From NCBI RefSeq assembly GCF_034006445.1, contig NZ_JAVESS010000022.1, positions 1 through 40,709 on the forward strand: a stretch of DNA of 40,709 nt. The letters run 5' to 3'. This document shows, in pieces, positions 19,755-28,270 of the stretch (the first letter of the stretch is position 1; the number at the start of each line of letters is the position of its first letter). The notes under the pieces are model-generated. The model searched no databases. It saw only the letters and a program-made list of their open reading frames with translations, and was not told where the DNA came from. This DNA is from Desulfovibrio sp. Its GTDB lineage: Bacteria; Desulfobacterota; Desulfovibrionia; Desulfovibrionales; Desulfovibrionaceae. The position numbers were made by a program, and so were the translations under genes.

Positions 19755-19994
19755 ATGGCTGTAAAGTTGAAACTGACCCGCCTCGGAAGCAAAAAGCACC
19801 CCTTCTACCGGGTTGTGGCCGCCACTGACGAAACCCGTCGTGATGGCCGTCCGCTGGAATTCCTGGGCTATTATAACCCCATGAAGGATCCCATCGAAGT
19901 CAAACTTGATGCGGACAAAATCAAGGAATGGCTGGCCCGTGGCGCTGAACCCACGGATACCGTGCGTTCCCTGATCAAGAAACACATGGCCTAG
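19755..19994 (+). CDS. rpsP: 30S ribosomal protein bS16
   Basis: 79 residues, the standard length. [19 protein letters not shown] and the central [13 protein letters not shown] are diagnostic. It binds 16S rRNA in the body of the small subunit. AAAGGGAG precedes the ATG. It lies 117 bases after ffh, a gap with a GC-rich inverted repeat but no gene. The operon continues with the KH protein and rimM. Confidence 0.97.
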   Translation: MAVKLKLTRLGSKKHPFYRVVAATDETRRDGRPLEFLGYYNPMKDPIEVKLDADKIKEWLARGAEPTDTVRSLIKKHMA

Positions 19995-20151
19995 CGCATT
20001 CCGCTAAGCTTCCGCCTCGGCGGCAGACGCCCTGCGGCCTCCCGAATTATGCGAAAGCATGTTGGGAAAGGCCGTTTTGGGCAATATCGGCACTGCGCGC
20101 GGCCTTTACTGCTCCGGTCATCTCCGGCGCAGACCCCTTTGGAGGTACTCA

Positions 20152-20382
20152 ATGAAGGCCCTGATCGAATATATTGCCCGGTCTCTTGTAGATCATCCCG
20201 ACGAAGTGCAGGTCAGCGAAGTGGAAGGCGAGCAGACTACCGTTCTGGAACTCAAGGTTGCCAAAGAAGACCTGGGCAAGGTTATTGGTAAACAGGGGCG
20301 CACGGCGCGAGCCATGCGAACCATCCTGAGCGCCGCGTCCATCAAGTGCAAAAAACGCACTGTGCTGGAAATTCTGGAATAG
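20152..20382 (+). CDS. khpA: KH-domain RNA-binding protein KhpA (YlqC type)
   Basis: 76 residues from an ATG preceded by GGAGG; the longer upstream frame has no ribosome site. A single KH domain with the GKQG loop ([15 protein letters not shown]) and the family start [19 protein letters not shown]. KhpA is a small RNA-binding protein, in some bacteria the partner of KhpB. The position between rpsP and rimM is conserved widely, supporting the call. Cytoplasmic. Confidence 0.93.
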   Translation: MKALIEYIARSLVDHPDEVQVSEVEGEQTTVLELKVAKEDLGKVIGKQGRTARAMRTILSAASIKCKKRTVLEILE

Positions 20383-20393
20383 CGCCGTATACT

Positions 20394-20966
20394 ATGGCGG
20401 ATTCATGGATTCATATGGGCACGCTTGCGCGGCCCCACGGTATCAAAGGGGAGATCTGCATCGATTGGTATGCGGACTCCCCCTTGCTTTTGACCACCCC
20501 CCTCTGGATTCAGGCGGGCGATGCCGCCCCACGTCCTGTCCGGCCCCTTGCAGTGCGCAGCCATAAAGGCCGCCCGCTGCTCTTGCTGGAAGGCGTGGCA
20601 GACCGCACCGCCGCCGAAAACTTTCGGGGCTACAAACTGCTCGCAAAGCGCGAGGCCCTGCCCGAACCTGACGACGATGAAGTCTATCTGGAAGACCTGC
20701 TCGGCGGGGATGTCCTTTTGCCCGACGGGCAGCGCATCGGCAGACTCGACCACTTCGAGTATCCCGCTGATCTGGAACTGTGGGTCATCATGACGGACGA
20801 CGGCAAGGAAGTGCTTTTTCCCGCCAGGCCCGAGTTTATAGTGGGCTTTGACGTAGAAGCCCCGGCCGTGGTTATTGATCCTCCGGATGGGTTGTTGGAT
20901 ATTTATCTTTCGGATAGTTCGGATAACTCGGATAGTTCGGATAACTCGGAGAAAAATCAGGACTAG
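20394..20966 (+). CDS. rimM: 16S rRNA processing protein RimM with an acidic repeat tail
   Basis: 190 residues from ATG 20394, 11 bases after the KH stop; the start lacks a clear Shine-Dalgarno and coupling is likely. N-terminal RimM domain HMGTLARPHGIKGEI; PRC-barrel C-terminal domain with DEVYLEDLLGGDVL and GKEVLFPARPEFI. RimM binds uS19 and helps mature the 30S head. The last 20 residues are a Ser/Asp/Asn repeat (SDSSDNSDSSDNS) encoded by a tandem repeat at about 20912-20952, after the normal family end. In most bacteria trmD would follow directly; here a terminator and repeats do. Confidence 0.93.
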   Translation: MADSWIHMGTLARPHGIKGEICIDWYADSPLLLTTPLWIQAGDAAPRPVRPLAVRSHKGRPLLLLEGVADRTAAENFRGYKLLAKREALPEPDDDEVYLEDLLGGDVLLPDGQRIGRLDHFEYPADLELWVIMTDDGKEVLFPARPEFIVGFDVEAPAVVIDPPDGLLDIYLSDSSDNSDSSDNSEKNQD

Positions 20967-21001
20967 TAGGGCGGATTTGTCGTCGGGTTGATTTTTTTGG
21001 G

Positions 21002-21035
21002 GCTGCTGTGTCTTTGGGCATGGCAGCTTTTTTTG
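21002..21035 (+). terminator. probable rho-independent terminator after rimM
   Basis: Imperfect hairpin with gctgc/gcagc outer arms followed by ttttttt. It ends the ffh-rpsP-khpA-rimM transcript, which would otherwise read into repeat DNA. Confidence 0.5.
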
Positions 21036-21240
21036 TGTTGTGAGGGGTGGGGCCGCCTGCGCGGCGGGGAGGGTGGTTACGCAGTAATCTCTTACAGAAA
21101 ATAAAGCAGGCCTGTTTTTTGAGAGACGATTTCTGTGCCCTGCGGGCACGGGGGCTTTTCGTTTATTAAGTTCGGGCCGCCTGCGCGGCGGGCGGCAGAC
21201 GGGGGCCTGTTAGGGGCTGCCGCCCCTCCGAGGCCCCCTC

Positions 21241-21434
21241 TGCACTCCCCCCGGACGACCCCGCTGGGCTTGTCGCATACCTCCACTCCCACGGGCTGGC
21301 CGCCAAGGGCTTTCCATTCACCATAATTCCGCGAGGGCTGCGCGGCCCCTGCTGCGGGAGCTTCCTCGCTACGCTCGGCGATCTCCCTCCGCGCCGCGCA
21401 ATGCCATCCGTGAGCCTCGCTTTGACTCGTCATA
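21241..21434. repeat. 194-base direct repeat, copy 1
   Basis: Starts tgcactccccccgg and ends tgactcgtcata; about 95% identical by eye to copy 2 at 21556-21748. Minus-strand frames through it (for example MTSQSEAHGWH, VGVEVCDKPSG) are probably not genes, as both copies give the same peptide in unrelated frames. The 20967-22062 gap holds this pair, the terminator and nothing else I can support. Confidence 0.85.
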
Positions 21435-21555
21435 TCAGAGTACAGAGGCTTCGTTTTTTTGATGCCTGCTAATTTGGCAGAGAAATTGCTTTCGCTTGTA
21501 TGGGACAGGCGTTCTTTATAGCAGGTGGGGCGTGGCATTTTTTTGTTTGGGTGCC

Positions 21556-21748
21556 TGCACTCCCCCCGGGCGACCCCGCTGGGCTTGTCGCATACCTCCA
21601 CTCCCACGGGCTGGCCGCCAAGGGCTTTCCAAACACCATGATTCCACGAGGCTGCGCGGCCCCTGCTGCGGGAGCTTCCTCGCTGCGCTCGGCGATCTCC
21701 CTCCGCGCCGCGCAATGCCATCCGTGAGCCTCGCTTTGACTCGTCATA
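21556..21748. repeat. 194-base direct repeat, copy 2
   Basis: Second copy of the 21241-21434 repeat in the same orientation, separated by 121 bases of unrelated, more AT-rich sequence. No inverted ends or transposase, so the origin is unknown. Confidence 0.85.
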
Positions 21749-22062
21749 ATCGGCCAAAACGGCTTAACGCGTCTAATAACATAATAATTTGCTGGAAAAT
21801 TACCTTGTTTTGTGTGCGCGGCCTTATATTGTGAAGGCGTAGGCGCTGCTTCAGCCGTAGTCCGAAGACAGCACCCCTATTGTCTGCCCTGTGCGCGCCA
21901 TAACGGGCATCAGGAATATCAAAATTCATCTATGAAAGCGTCTGTGCTGGCGTGAATGGTACGTCAGGCAGGCGGCATATCTGGCAGCTGGCACAGCAGG
22001 CAGGCAGCACATCTTGCCATGCGGGCAAAATGTCTTATCTTTTCGCCAAACAGAGGAACACC

Positions 22063-23034
22063 ATGCCCGAACTGCCAGAAGTGGAAACCATTGCCCGAAC
22101 CTTGCGCCCGCATGTGCAGGGCTGCGTTATCACCAACGCACAACTGCTGCGCGCCACCAGTCAGCACCCCCTCAGCCTTCCGCTGGAACATTTGCGTGGC
22201 TGCCGCATCGCGGAGGTCGGGCGGCGCGGCAAGTTGCTCCTGTTGCAGCTTGACGCCTCAAACGCAGAAAATGCCGCTGTTCGCGGGTGCAAAGATCTGC
22301 GGCTTGCCGTGCATCTGCGAATGACCGGGCGGCTCATGACCTACACGCCCCAAACAGCCCCAGGCCCGCACACCCGCTGTGTTTTTGATCTGGATGTCCC
22401 CGCTTCGCAGGTGGGAACTCAGAAAGAGAATGCAGGGGCGCATGCCGGGCACGCCTCCACCGTTCAGGTGAAAGACGCCGAGGATCAGTTGAAGGGCACG
22501 GCCCCTGACATTCACGAAGGCCCGCGCCGTCTGTTTTTCGACGACGTGCGCGCATTCGGCCTCGTGCTGGCGGGCACGCCCGATATATTTGACCGTTGGC
22601 CCTTCTGGAGCGAACTTGGCCCGGAACCCCTGACCCTGACGCCAAAAAATTTCGCCAAAAGCCTCACTGGCAGAAAATCGGCCATCAAGGCCGTGCTGCT
22701 GGATCAGAAAATCCTGGCTGGCGTGGGCAACATTTATGCGGACGAAAGTCTGTTCGCGGCGGGCATTGACCCGCGCCGCAAAGCAGCAGACCTCACCCGT
22801 GTTCAAATGGATACCCTGCTGAAAGCCCTGCAGGACGTGCTGCTGCTGTCCATATCCCAGTGCGGCAGTTCCATCCGCGATTACAAGGACGCCGACGGCA
22901 ACGCGGGCGCATTCCAGAACACCTTTGCTGTGTACGGGCGTGGCGGGCAACCCTGCAAAAAGTGCGGCCGCCCCCTTGAAAAAGCCAGAGTTGCAGGCCG
23001 TGGCACCGTGTACTGTTCGCAGTGCCAACGCTAG
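22063..23034 (+). CDS. mutM: formamidopyrimidine-DNA glycosylase MutM (Fpg)
   Basis: 323 residues. The start at MPELPEVETI is fixed because the N-terminal Pro2 is the catalytic nucleophile; GAGGA precedes it. It removes 8-oxoguanine and cuts the abasic site. Further signs: LHLRMTGRL, DQKILAGVGNIYADE and the C-terminal zinc finger CKKCGRPLEKARVAGRGTVY with YCSQC. It is about 50 residues longer than E. coli Fpg because of a low-complexity insert at about 118-160 (QKENAGAHAGHAS and following) between two beta strands. It stands alone between repeat DNA and a convergent flavoprotein gene. Confidence 0.95.
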   Translation: MPELPEVETIARTLRPHVQGCVITNAQLLRATSQHPLSLPLEHLRGCRIAEVGRRGKLLLLQLDASNAENAAVRGCKDLRLAVHLRMTGRLMTYTPQTAPGPHTRCVFDLDVPASQVGTQKENAGAHAGHASTVQVKDAEDQLKGTAPDIHEGPRRLFFDDVRAFGLVLAGTPDIFDRWPFWSELGPEPLTLTPKNFAKSLTGRKSAIKAVLLDQKILAGVGNIYADESLFAAGIDPRRKAADLTRVQMDTLLKALQDVLLLSISQCGSSIRDYKDADGNAGAFQNTFAVYGRGGQPCKKCGRPLEKARVAGRGTVYCSQCQR

Positions 23035-23216
23035 GGCCACATAGGGCAGACCGGGCAGGGCGTAGAGAGAGTTTCGAGCCTGAAGGGTTGTGATGCGCTT
23101 CGGCGGCCAACGCAGCGGCATGGGTGCTGGCCGAACGTCACTCAAAGTGGCGGCCAGAGTGTCAGGCAGAACAACGGTCAAAGTCGCAGCCAAAGATACT
23201 GGCAGTCCGGTGTCCA

Positions 23217-23247
23217 GAGCGGGGGGCGACCCGGTCGCCCCCCGCTC
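23217..23247. terminator. perfect 14-bp GC hairpin between convergent genes
   Basis: Arms gagcggggggcgac and its complement with a ccg loop. It lies between the mutM stop and the flavoprotein stop and can act for both; no U-run follows. Confidence 0.6.
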
Positions 23248-23262
23248 ATAAACTTCAATGGT

Positions 23263-23913
23263 TCAGGATCGGGCCATGGCCATGCCCATTTCAAAGGCCT
23301 TCTGGCAGTCCTTGGGGAACTCTTCATTCTTGCGTTTGAGCTTGGCTTCTTCAGAGAAGCACTCCACCTTGTACTTGCTGTAGTCCATAAACTGATAGGT
23401 GTCGTTCACATACAGCACCGTGGGCGGCGTCAGCATTCTGCCCGTAAAATACTCCATGCCGGAGAGATGTTCGGGGTAGTCCATGCTCCGCATGAAGGCT
23501 TCAGTGACGTTCATTGTGTAGATAAAGGCCGTCTTCATCTTCTTGGGGGCAATGGAAGAATAGGTGGCGTCATATACCAGATAAGGGAAAAGAAAACGCT
23601 CAAAAAATGAACGCATTTCGCCCGTAATGCCCTTGAAATAGATGGGTGATCCAAAGATAATGCCATCAGCGAGAGAAAGTTTTTCCAGTATTGGGGCCAG
23701 ATCGTCCTTTACTGCACATTTTCCGTAGGACTTCCCGCCAATTTTCTTACATTCAAAACAGCTGATACAGCCTTTATACGTGTAGTCATAGAGATGCAGC
23801 ATTTCGGTCTGTGCGTCAGGCTGTGCTGCGACCACGCCCTCAAGAGCCTTGGCCAGCACAGTGGCTGTATTGTTCTTTTTTCTGGGACTTCCGTTAATAG
23901 CGTAATATTTCAT
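23263..23913 (-). CDS. flavodoxin-like NAD(P)H/iron-sulfur flavoprotein-type reductase
   Basis: 216 residues with the FMN-binding opening INGSPRKKNNTATVLAKAL and the middle motif ADGIIFGSPIYFKGITGEMR of the NADPH-dependent FMN reductase/ISF family. Cysteines CISCFECKK (about 48-57) and KCAVKDDL resemble the compact cluster motif of iron-sulfur flavoproteins, so it may bind a [4Fe-4S] cluster. Strong AAGGAG before the ATG. It is divergent from an HxlR regulator, the classical layout for redox- or aldehyde-responsive control. Likely substrates are quinones, nitro compounds or oxygen species; none is proven. Confidence 0.8.
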   Translation of the reverse strand: MKYYAINGSPRKKNNTATVLAKALEGVVAAQPDAQTEMLHLYDYTYKGCISCFECKKIGGKSYGKCAVKDDLAPILEKLSLADGIIFGSPIYFKGITGEMRSFFERFLFPYLVYDATYSSIAPKKMKTAFIYTMNVTEAFMRSMDYPEHLSGMEYFTGRMLTPPTVLYVNDTYQFMDYSKYKVECFSEEAKLKRKNEEFPKDCQKAFEMGMAMARS

Positions 23914-24001
23914 GGTTTTCTCCTTATGAACAGTACGGGGTTTCAGTCTTGCGCCTGTGCTCGGCGCGTTGTATCGACAGATATACTTTAAAAGAAGCGC
24001 G

Positions 24002-24034
24002 GGTTAGAAAACAAGTACGCAGTTTTTTCTAACC
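24002..24034. promoter_or_regulatory. candidate HxlR operator
   Basis: Inverted repeat ggttagaaaa - 13 bases - ttttctaacc in the divergent flavoprotein/HxlR region. On the minus strand it overlaps a TTGTTT -35-like box of the flavoprotein gene, so binding would block that promoter. Confidence 0.5.
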
Positions 24035-24111
24035 TGGAATGTGGGTTTTCACCTGTGCCGCAAAAGATGGGCAACGTCCCGTCGTACAAGGCTTTTCAAG
24101 GAGTGTCAGGC

Positions 24112-24498
24112 ATGCAGGCAAAGATGACGGTGGGCTACAGTACGGTACTGCCGCGTGAAAGTGTATATGATATCCCTTGTCCCCTCATCCACGCCCTTAA
24201 CCTCATAGGCGGTAAATGGAAACTGCCTATTCTCTGGCATCTGGCCGACACGGGCGGCTGCGGATTCAATGCCCTTGGCCGCGAAGTGAGGGGCATCACC
24301 AACATGATGCTTGGCAAATGCCTGAAGGAACTGGAACGTGATGGTCTTGTCAGCAAAACGGAACTTGCTGCGGGCAAGGTACGCCGCGTGAAATATGCCC
24401 TGACCCCGCAAGGCTGGCGCTTGCTGCCAACCCTGAAAGAACTCTACCAGTGGGGAAAAGAGCATCTGGGTGTGGAGTCTGTTTGCCAGCAGGGATAG
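24112..24498 (+). CDS. HxlR-family winged-helix regulator
   Basis: 128 residues from an ATG preceded by AAGGAG; a longer frame starting at 24055 has no ribosome site. HxlR signature: CPLIHALNLIGGKWKLPILW with the N-terminal cysteine (about residue 24) often used for redox or electrophile sensing, then FNALGREVRGITNMML (recognition helix region), LKELERDGLV and the wing KYALTPQGWRLLPTL. It is divergent from a flavoprotein reductase with a 10-base inverted repeat between them, so it most likely represses or activates that gene. Confidence 0.88.
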   Translation: MQAKMTVGYSTVLPRESVYDIPCPLIHALNLIGGKWKLPILWHLADTGGCGFNALGREVRGITNMMLGKCLKELERDGLVSKTELAAGKVRRVKYALTPQGWRLLPTLKELYQWGKEHLGVESVCQQG

Positions 24499-24534
24499 GC
24501 GCATCCGACAGGACATAGTTTCCTACATTTAGAG

Positions 24535-24850
24535 CGGCATGGCTTTGAAAACGATTGCCTGCTCCAGCGCAGCACAAGAGCGCTGCGCTCCATAAAGTAG
24601 CGAACATTCAGGTAAAAATCGCAATGTTCGGCAAAATAACAATATTGAAGCGCGTGATATCAAGAAAGCACGGTCTCTGGAGCCTCTGCTCCTGAAACAT
24701 GATAAAAGTTTTAGAGCATTTAACCTTTGAAAAAGTTAAATGCTCTAACGCTGCGCGAGAGTGCAGCGCGCCACAACGTGGCGTGGATTCTGCCGCAAAT
24801 CGCATTTTCGGCAGAATGACCCCTTTGAAATGTGTAACATTTCAAAGGTA
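24535..24850. repeat. chain of short inverted repeats in a non-coding gap
   Basis: The 570-base gap after the HxlR gene holds at least five hairpins: agcgcagc/gctgcgct (24568-24591), cgaacatt/aatgttcg (about 24600-24629), a perfect 14-bp pair ttagagcatttaac (24711-24748), attctgccg/cggcagaat (24787-24817) and a perfect 12-bp cctttgaaatgt pair (24822-24848). No reading frame is convincing. The cause is unknown; it may be decayed repeat DNA or structured RNA. Confidence 0.7.
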
Positions 24851-25002
24851 ATCTGGTCTAGACAGCGCCGTCACGAGATGAATTTCCAGTCATATCAAGG
24901 AGAACGAGCCTTTTATGCAGGAGTGTACTCCGATGGTACTCGACCGGAATAAAAGACGAGGTTCGACGCAGAAATAGCTGGAAAGGCGCTCGTGACGACA
25001 TT

Positions 25003-25066
25003 GTCTGGGGGATGGGGGTGTGGAGAGGAGCCCCTTTTACAAAAGGGTCTCTCCCCCACAAAGCAT
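25003..25066 (-). terminator. 3'-end hairpin element, family R copy 3
   Basis: Stem-loop 25020-25059, 9 bases beyond the comEC stop. It is the most diverged copy (ttttacaaaa at the tip, aggagccc in one arm) but the orientation relative to the gene is the same. Confidence 0.6.
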
Positions 25067-25068
25067 TT

Positions 25069-27867
25069 CTATTCTTCTGCCTGCTCGTCGGGGGCAGGGT
25101 TTTCGTGCTGCGGCCTTTGCGTCTGCAGGTGCAGGGTTGTGCGTGCGGCTTCATTTTTCCGCTTTGCGCGGCCCGGCGCGCTTGTCCAGCTCAGACTTAT
25201 CTGTCCGTCCCGCCCTGTGAACAGCAGGGGAATCCCCGCGCTGTCCAGCCACTCCCGTACCTTTTTTCCCGGATATCCGTAGCGGTTTTCAAAGCCGCAA
25301 GCCGCCACCGCAACTTCTGGCTGCACGGCTTCATACAGATCGGGCAGATAGCTGCTGTCCGACCCGTGATGGGGCAGCACCAGCACCTGGGCCCGCAGGT
25401 CCAGCCCCTGATCAATCATGTGGCGTAGCGAACGGCGTTCGGCGTCGCCAGGAATGAGCGCCAGCCCCTGCCCATAGAGGGTCAGCCGTGCCACCAGCGA
25501 GGCGTTGTTGCCGTCCCAGGTTTCGTGGGCGGCAGTGCCCGAGCCGGGTGTGTTCCTGTCGGTGCGCGGCGGGTGCAGTATTTCCAGTTGCAGGCCATGG
25601 GCCGGGTTGCCCAGTTGCAGCACATCCCCCTGGGCAAGGGGTTGGGCCCCGTACTGGCGGCGTGTTTGCGCCCATATGGCGGCCCAGCCGCCTCTGGCGT
25701 CGCCGCTGTCGCGCCCGTTGTCAAAAAAAGCGCTGACAGTGAACTGCCGCAGGATATGCACAAGCCCCCCCATATGGTCCAGGTCAGGGTGGCTGTTGAG
25801 CACGGCCGCGAGGCGGGGGCCGTCGTTGTAGAGCAGCACCGGGGCCACGATGTTCTGGCCGGGGTCAAAGCGCGGCGAAGCGCTGCCGCCGCCGTCCAGC
25901 AGCAGGCGCATATGACCCGGCAGCCGTAGCGCCACGGCCTGACTCTGGCCCACGTCCAGCACATCCAGGCGGATTTCGGGTGAAAGGCGTTCCGCCAGCC
26001 GCAGCATGGGGCCGACCAGCAGCAGGAGTCCCCCGGCCAGCAGCAGGCGTTGCGCCGCTGGCGGCAGGGTGGGGCGTCCTGCCTTGAAGGCCAGGGCCGT
26101 GAGCAGGGCGGCAAAAGCCGGCAGGGCTGTCCAGTGGGGGCGCAGCATGGAGGGGGCCAGCAAAAGGTCGTTTGCGGCCAGCCAGGCCAGCAGATCCACC
26201 AGCCATTGACAGGGCAGGGCCGCCAGATCCAGAACCAGGCGAGCCGCTGTTTCCATGCCAAGGGCCGCACATGCCAGACCCAGCACAGAGGCGGGCAGTA
26301 CAAAAAGATCAGCCACGGGAAGCCACGCCACATTGAGCGGAAACCAGAACCCCGCATTGCCGAAAAGCAGCATGTTCAGCGGCAGCAGAACCACCTGGAT
26401 GCAGAGGGAAACAAGAAAAATCCGCAGCAGGGCGCGGCTCCATTGGGCCAGGCGGGCGCGCGCCCCTGACGTGGGCGCGCCGTCGAATCCCGGCATGAGT
26501 TCACGCAGCCAGGGCAGGCTCAGGCCGATGGCCCCCACGCACAGGGCCGAGAGTTGCAGCCCGGTATCAAACACATTGAGCGGCGCGGCCACAGTGATGC
26601 ACAGCAGCGCTGCGCACAGGGCGTCCAGAGTGGTGCGCGGGCGGCCCATGGTCAGCCACAGCGCCACCACAAAGAGCATGACCGTGGCCCGCAAAAGCGA
26701 TGCGGGAGCGTTGCCCAGCCACAAATAGGCAAGGGCCGGAGGCAGTGAGGCCAGTATGACCCAGAGCGTGCGTGGCCGGTGCAGATAGATGCCAGGCCGT
26801 AAGCGCGCCAGAGTCAGCACGCAGGCCAGCCCGAGCATGCCCGCGATAACAAGGTGCTGCCCCGAAAGTGCCAGACTGTGTACCAGAGTGGCTGCGATAA
26901 AATTGTTCAGCGTGGCCTGATCAAGATACTGCCTGTCGCCAAAAAGCAGGGCCAGCAGGATGGCCTTGCCCTGAGGCATGTCTTCCGCGCCGGGAGGAGG
27001 AGCCTGAGCCGAGGACTTTGGGGCGGCGTCGGAATGCGCGGTGGACGTGGGGGGCGCGGGGGACGCGGCTTTGTCCGCAGGGGGCAAAGGCCGTGGGGCA
27101 ACCAGGGCCGCCAGAAAATCCGCGCGCAGGGCCTCGCGCCAGCGGCCGGAACGTCCTGGTTCGCCGTGCAGTCGGGGTTCTGCGCGCCTGTCCTGAGTCC
27201 ACATCCGCCAGTAGACGCCCTGCGAGGCCCACCAGAGTTCCCATGCGGCCTGCCCCTTGTTGGCAAAACCCTGCATGGGCATGGGGCGGAGACTGAGGCA
27301 GAGGATTTGCCCCGGCAATGGGTGCAAGGGGGGATGTTCCCAGGTGAGCGCCGTCTGGCCTGACAATGGCGTATTCTGGGCTGCCGACTGTGCAGAAGTT
27401 GGCGATGGTGTGGGGGCTGCCGACTGCGCAGGAGCCGCCAGTTGCGAGGGTGCTGGCGCAGCCGTGTTCCCGTTTCTGGCCTGTTCCAGGTGGCTGTCCC
27501 CCTCAGGGGCCAGATCGGCGAGCAAAAGCCGCAAGCGCTGGTCGGGCAAGCCCTGGCTGTCCGTGACAGTGCCGCAAACCCGCACCTTTTTGCCAGCCTG
27601 CGTGAGCCAGGGTGGCCGTTCCGGCTCGGAAAAACCGTGCCGCCACGGGCTGCCGTAGAGTTGCCACTGCGCCGTCAGCAGCCCCGCGAGCGCAAGCAGA
27701 GCGCAGAAAGCCAGTGGGGCTGCTTGCCACAGGCGTTTATCAGCGAGAAATAAAAGGAAAAAACAAAGAAGGGTCTGGTGTGGCCACACGGCGGCGGCAA
27801 TGCCGCCTATCCAGAAGCACAGGCAGGTCTGCCAGAACAGCGGGGCTTGCAGTGGCGGATAACGCAT
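25069..27867 (-). CDS. comEC: ComEC/Rec2-family DNA uptake channel
   Basis: 932 residues. Layout of a full-length ComEC: N-terminal membrane helices (1-70), a DUF4131/OB-like part with VRVCGTVTDSQG, a low-complexity Ser/Ala/Pro insert near 130-170, the competence membrane domain with ALLFGDRQYLD and HSLALSGQHLVI (about 300-560), and a C-terminal metallo-beta-lactamase domain with HPDLDHMGG near 690 and VLVLPHHGSDSSY. ComEC carries single-stranded DNA through the inner membrane; the nuclease-like domain is thought to degrade the other strand. No other competence gene is in the window. It lies downstream of smpB, with a terminator just before its start. Confidence 0.9.
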   Translation of the reverse strand: MRYPPLQAPLFWQTCLCFWIGGIAAAVWPHQTLLCFFLLFLADKRLWQAAPLAFCALLALAGLLTAQWQLYGSPWRHGFSEPERPPWLTQAGKKVRVCGTVTDSQGLPDQRLRLLLADLAPEGDSHLEQARNGNTAAPAPSQLAAPAQSAAPTPSPTSAQSAAQNTPLSGQTALTWEHPPLHPLPGQILCLSLRPMPMQGFANKGQAAWELWWASQGVYWRMWTQDRRAEPRLHGEPGRSGRWREALRADFLAALVAPRPLPPADKAASPAPPTSTAHSDAAPKSSAQAPPPGAEDMPQGKAILLALLFGDRQYLDQATLNNFIAATLVHSLALSGQHLVIAGMLGLACVLTLARLRPGIYLHRPRTLWVILASLPPALAYLWLGNAPASLLRATVMLFVVALWLTMGRPRTTLDALCAALLCITVAAPLNVFDTGLQLSALCVGAIGLSLPWLRELMPGFDGAPTSGARARLAQWSRALLRIFLVSLCIQVVLLPLNMLLFGNAGFWFPLNVAWLPVADLFVLPASVLGLACAALGMETAARLVLDLAALPCQWLVDLLAWLAANDLLLAPSMLRPHWTALPAFAALLTALAFKAGRPTLPPAAQRLLLAGGLLLLVGPMLRLAERLSPEIRLDVLDVGQSQAVALRLPGHMRLLLDGGGSASPRFDPGQNIVAPVLLYNDGPRLAAVLNSHPDLDHMGGLVHILRQFTVSAFFDNGRDSGDARGGWAAIWAQTRRQYGAQPLAQGDVLQLGNPAHGLQLEILHPPRTDRNTPGSGTAAHETWDGNNASLVARLTLYGQGLALIPGDAERRSLRHMIDQGLDLRAQVLVLPHHGSDSSYLPDLYEAVQPEVAVAACGFENRYGYPGKKVREWLDSAGIPLLFTGRDGQISLSWTSAPGRAKRKNEAARTTLHLQTQRPQHENPAPDEQAEE

Positions 27868-27883
27868 GCTTTTCAGTGCCCGT

Positions 27884-27911
27884 AAAAAACCTCCGTCCGG
27901 CTGCCGGACGG
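27884..27911 (-). terminator. rho-independent terminator upstream of comEC
   Basis: Perfect CCGTCCGG/CCGGACGG hairpin with a CAG loop followed by TTTTTT on the minus strand. It should end the rsmI/pts/smpB-direction transcript, but it lies only 17 bases before the comEC ATG. The 27912-28270 gap holds no gene I can support. Confidence 0.75.
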
Positions 27912-28270
27912 CGGGTCAGACGTGTGCTGAACTGGCTGTGCCAGCGGTATCCGCGCCTCTGTCCTGCAAAGCGTCCGCCCTGGTCTGGTGCCGCCTGCGC
28001 CATGCCGCAGCAAACACGCCAGTGACCCCGCGGGGGGCGGGTGTTCCTGGGGCGTGCCTGTCCTGCCGGAGCGGCGGCGTGGCGCATCACGTATCAATGG
28101 GGCTGAACTATCTTTTAGCGGGCAATGGTGTAGCGCCATTGCTCTGGCGGGGCAAGGGCAGGCCTCCGCCGTGAGACGTAAGCGCTGGCTGGCCGCGTGG
28201 TTACGCGCCAAAGCCGGCGGCTTCAAACGTCAAAATGTCTGCGCGCAAGGGGATGCTACCCCCTGAAAAA

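Noticed and set aside
21092..21757. 221-codon minus-strand frame through the 194-base repeats
   Set aside because: The similar peptide segments arise from the two DNA repeat copies; no start signal or domain.
27873..28226. 117-codon minus-strand frame between smpB and comEC
   Set aside because: It runs through a strong terminator, has no ribosome site and an Arg/Pro composition typical of spurious frames.
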